Below are positions 5,574 to 6,257 of a stretch of DNA of 6,257 nucleotides, piece after piece. The notes beneath the pieces were generated by a model. The model searched no databases, was not told the origin of the DNA, and worked only from the letters and a program-made list of their open reading frames with translations. Position 1 is the first letter of the stretch. Each line of letters begins with the position of its first letter. The DNA is taken from the NCBI GenBank assembly GCA_021802305.1, contig JAKAAD010000060.1, positions 1 through 6,257 of the forward strand, written 5' to 3'. The position numbers and the translations under genes were made by a program. The DNA comes from a bacterium (GTDB lineage: Bacteria > Chlamydiota > Chlamydiia > Chlamydiales > Rhabdochlamydiaceae).

Positions 5574-6254
5574 GTGGTCATTAAACTCTATTGCCCTATC
5601 TCTTTTTCCCAAAAAGCCTTGATCGCACTTCCTAAAGAAGAACACCATCATCTGATTCATGTCCTTCGCGCAAAAAAAGGAGATCCTCTTCTCCTGATCA
5701 ATGGCTTTGGACAAGGGGCCGAAGGAACGCTCGTTGCATGTAATGCCACCCAAGCGACTGTGCAGATTCACTCCCTGATTGAGGAACCACTTTCACAGAT
5801 CACTATTGCTATGGGAATGTCGCTCTTTTCCCATCTCCAATGGGCTATTGAGAAAGGGACGGAACTAGGAGTCGCTTCTTTTTGGATATTTCCAGGGGAA
5901 AGAAGTGCAAAAATGAACCTGAGCGCTCAACAAAAAGAGCGCCTTCAAAAACTTTCTATCAGTGCTATGAAACAATCCGGTCGGCTTACTCTTCCCGAAA
6001 TCCTTCTCAAAGAACCTCTTACAATGTGGAAGCGACAAAAGGCCACCATGCAATTTTTTGCCGATCCCCGCCCCAGCGCCCCCTTTCTTTGGGCCGGTGA
6101 GCACTCCCTATCCACTCCTATCGTTTTATACATTGGACCTGAAGGGGGCTGGTCTCCTAATGAACGCCTACATCTCGAAGATGTCCAAAAAGCGAAACCT
6201 GTTCGCCTCTATACACATATCTTGCGAGCCGAAACAGCTGTAGTACCCTCATGA
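5574..6254 (+). CDS. rsmE: 16S rRNA (uracil1498-N3)-methyltransferase RsmE
   Basis: RsmE methylates N3 of U1498 in the decoding region of 16S rRNA, using S-adenosylmethionine on the assembled 30S subunit. The 226-aa product has an N-terminal PUA-like RNA-binding domain (1 to about 68, with HHLIHVLRAKKGD 25-37) and a SPOUT-class knotted methyltransferase domain. The latter shows KGTELGV (94-100), AMKQSGRLTLPEI (131-143), the SAM-loop IGPEGGWSPNE (187-197) and HILRAETA (215-222). The start is GTG with a good ribosome binding site. The protein ends four residues after the ETA motif (VVPS), whereas family members usually continue about ten or more residues in a hydrophobic helix, so the C-terminus is short or frame-disrupted. 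It is last in the visible operon, 15 nt after the glycosyltransferase. Identity is secure; whether the tail is intact is not. Confidence 0.93.
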   Translation: MVIKLYCPISFSQKALIALPKEEHHHLIHVLRAKKGDPLLLINGFGQGAEGTLVACNATQATVQIHSLIEEPLSQITIAMGMSLFSHLQWAIEKGTELGVASFWIFPGERSAKMNLSAQQKERLQKLSISAMKQSGRLTLPEILLKEPLTMWKRQKATMQFFADPRPSAPFLWAGEHSLSTPIVLYIGPEGGWSPNERLHLEDVQKAKPVRLYTHILRAETAVVPS

Positions 6255-6257
6255 TCC
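6251..6257 (+). other. Possible start of a further operon gene (two codons only)
   Basis: An ATG at 6251-6253 overlaps the rsmE TGA as ATGA, the same type of junction seen elsewhere in this window. Only ATG ATC C is available before the end, so it cannot be told from the continuation of rsmE in a shifted frame. Confidence 0.2.

Noticed and set aside
5391..5771. 126-codon minus-strand frame across the glycosyltransferase/rsmE junction
   Set aside because: It is antisense to two clear conserved genes and their ribosome binding site; no domain is seen.
1..6257. Mobile element, CRISPR array, tRNA/rRNA or defence system
   Set aside because: No transposase, terminal repeats, spaced direct repeats or cloverleaf-like sequence was seen; nearly all bases belong to the genes listed.

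Overview
The window looks like a chromosomal segment from a member of the phylum Chlamydiae, most likely an environmental (Parachlamydia/Waddlia/Simkania-like) lineage. I base this on three things. sucC and ftsY lie head to head. The diadenylate cyclase is followed by a YbbR-domain protein with no glmM behind it, and its sequence reads like chlamydial DacA. Base composition is moderate. The assignment comes from recognising protein families and gene order, not from a database search. No mobile element, CRISPR array, rRNA or tRNA is visible.

Layout. Positions 1-424 (minus) hold the N-terminal 141 codons of sucC (succinyl-CoA synthetase beta), starting at TTG behind a strong Shine-Dalgarno. A short divergent promoter region (about 425-514) separates it from ftsY (plus, 515-1456), the SRP receptor GTPase, which ends in a small terminator-like hairpin. 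Converging on ftsY is a two-gene minus-strand unit: a 50-codon, very basic small protein (2176-2328) joined by an ATGA overlap to a 232-aa exported or lipoprotein-like protein of unknown function (1481-2179). The latter carries two copies of an Ig-like motif and two A9 homopolymers.

A second divergent region (2329-2416) leads into a compact plus-strand operon. Its genes are cdaA/dacA (2417-3208, c-di-AMP synthase), a ybbR/cdaR-like membrane-anchored gene (3190-4422, 19-nt overlap), a WaaG-like GT4 glycosyltransferase (4419-5558, GTGA overlap) and rsmE (5574-6254, 16S rRNA m3U1498 methyltransferase). A further gene may start at an ATGA overlap at 6251.

How the genes fit together. CdaA and the YbbR protein form the conserved c-di-AMP synthase and regulator pair linked to envelope homeostasis. 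The neighbouring glycosyltransferase probably acts in LPS or surface glycan synthesis, so the operon may tie c-di-AMP signalling to envelope assembly. FtsY serves membrane-protein targeting, SucC the TCA cycle and RsmE ribosome maturation. Most of the window is ordinary housekeeping. The least explained part is the minus-strand pair at 1481-2328.
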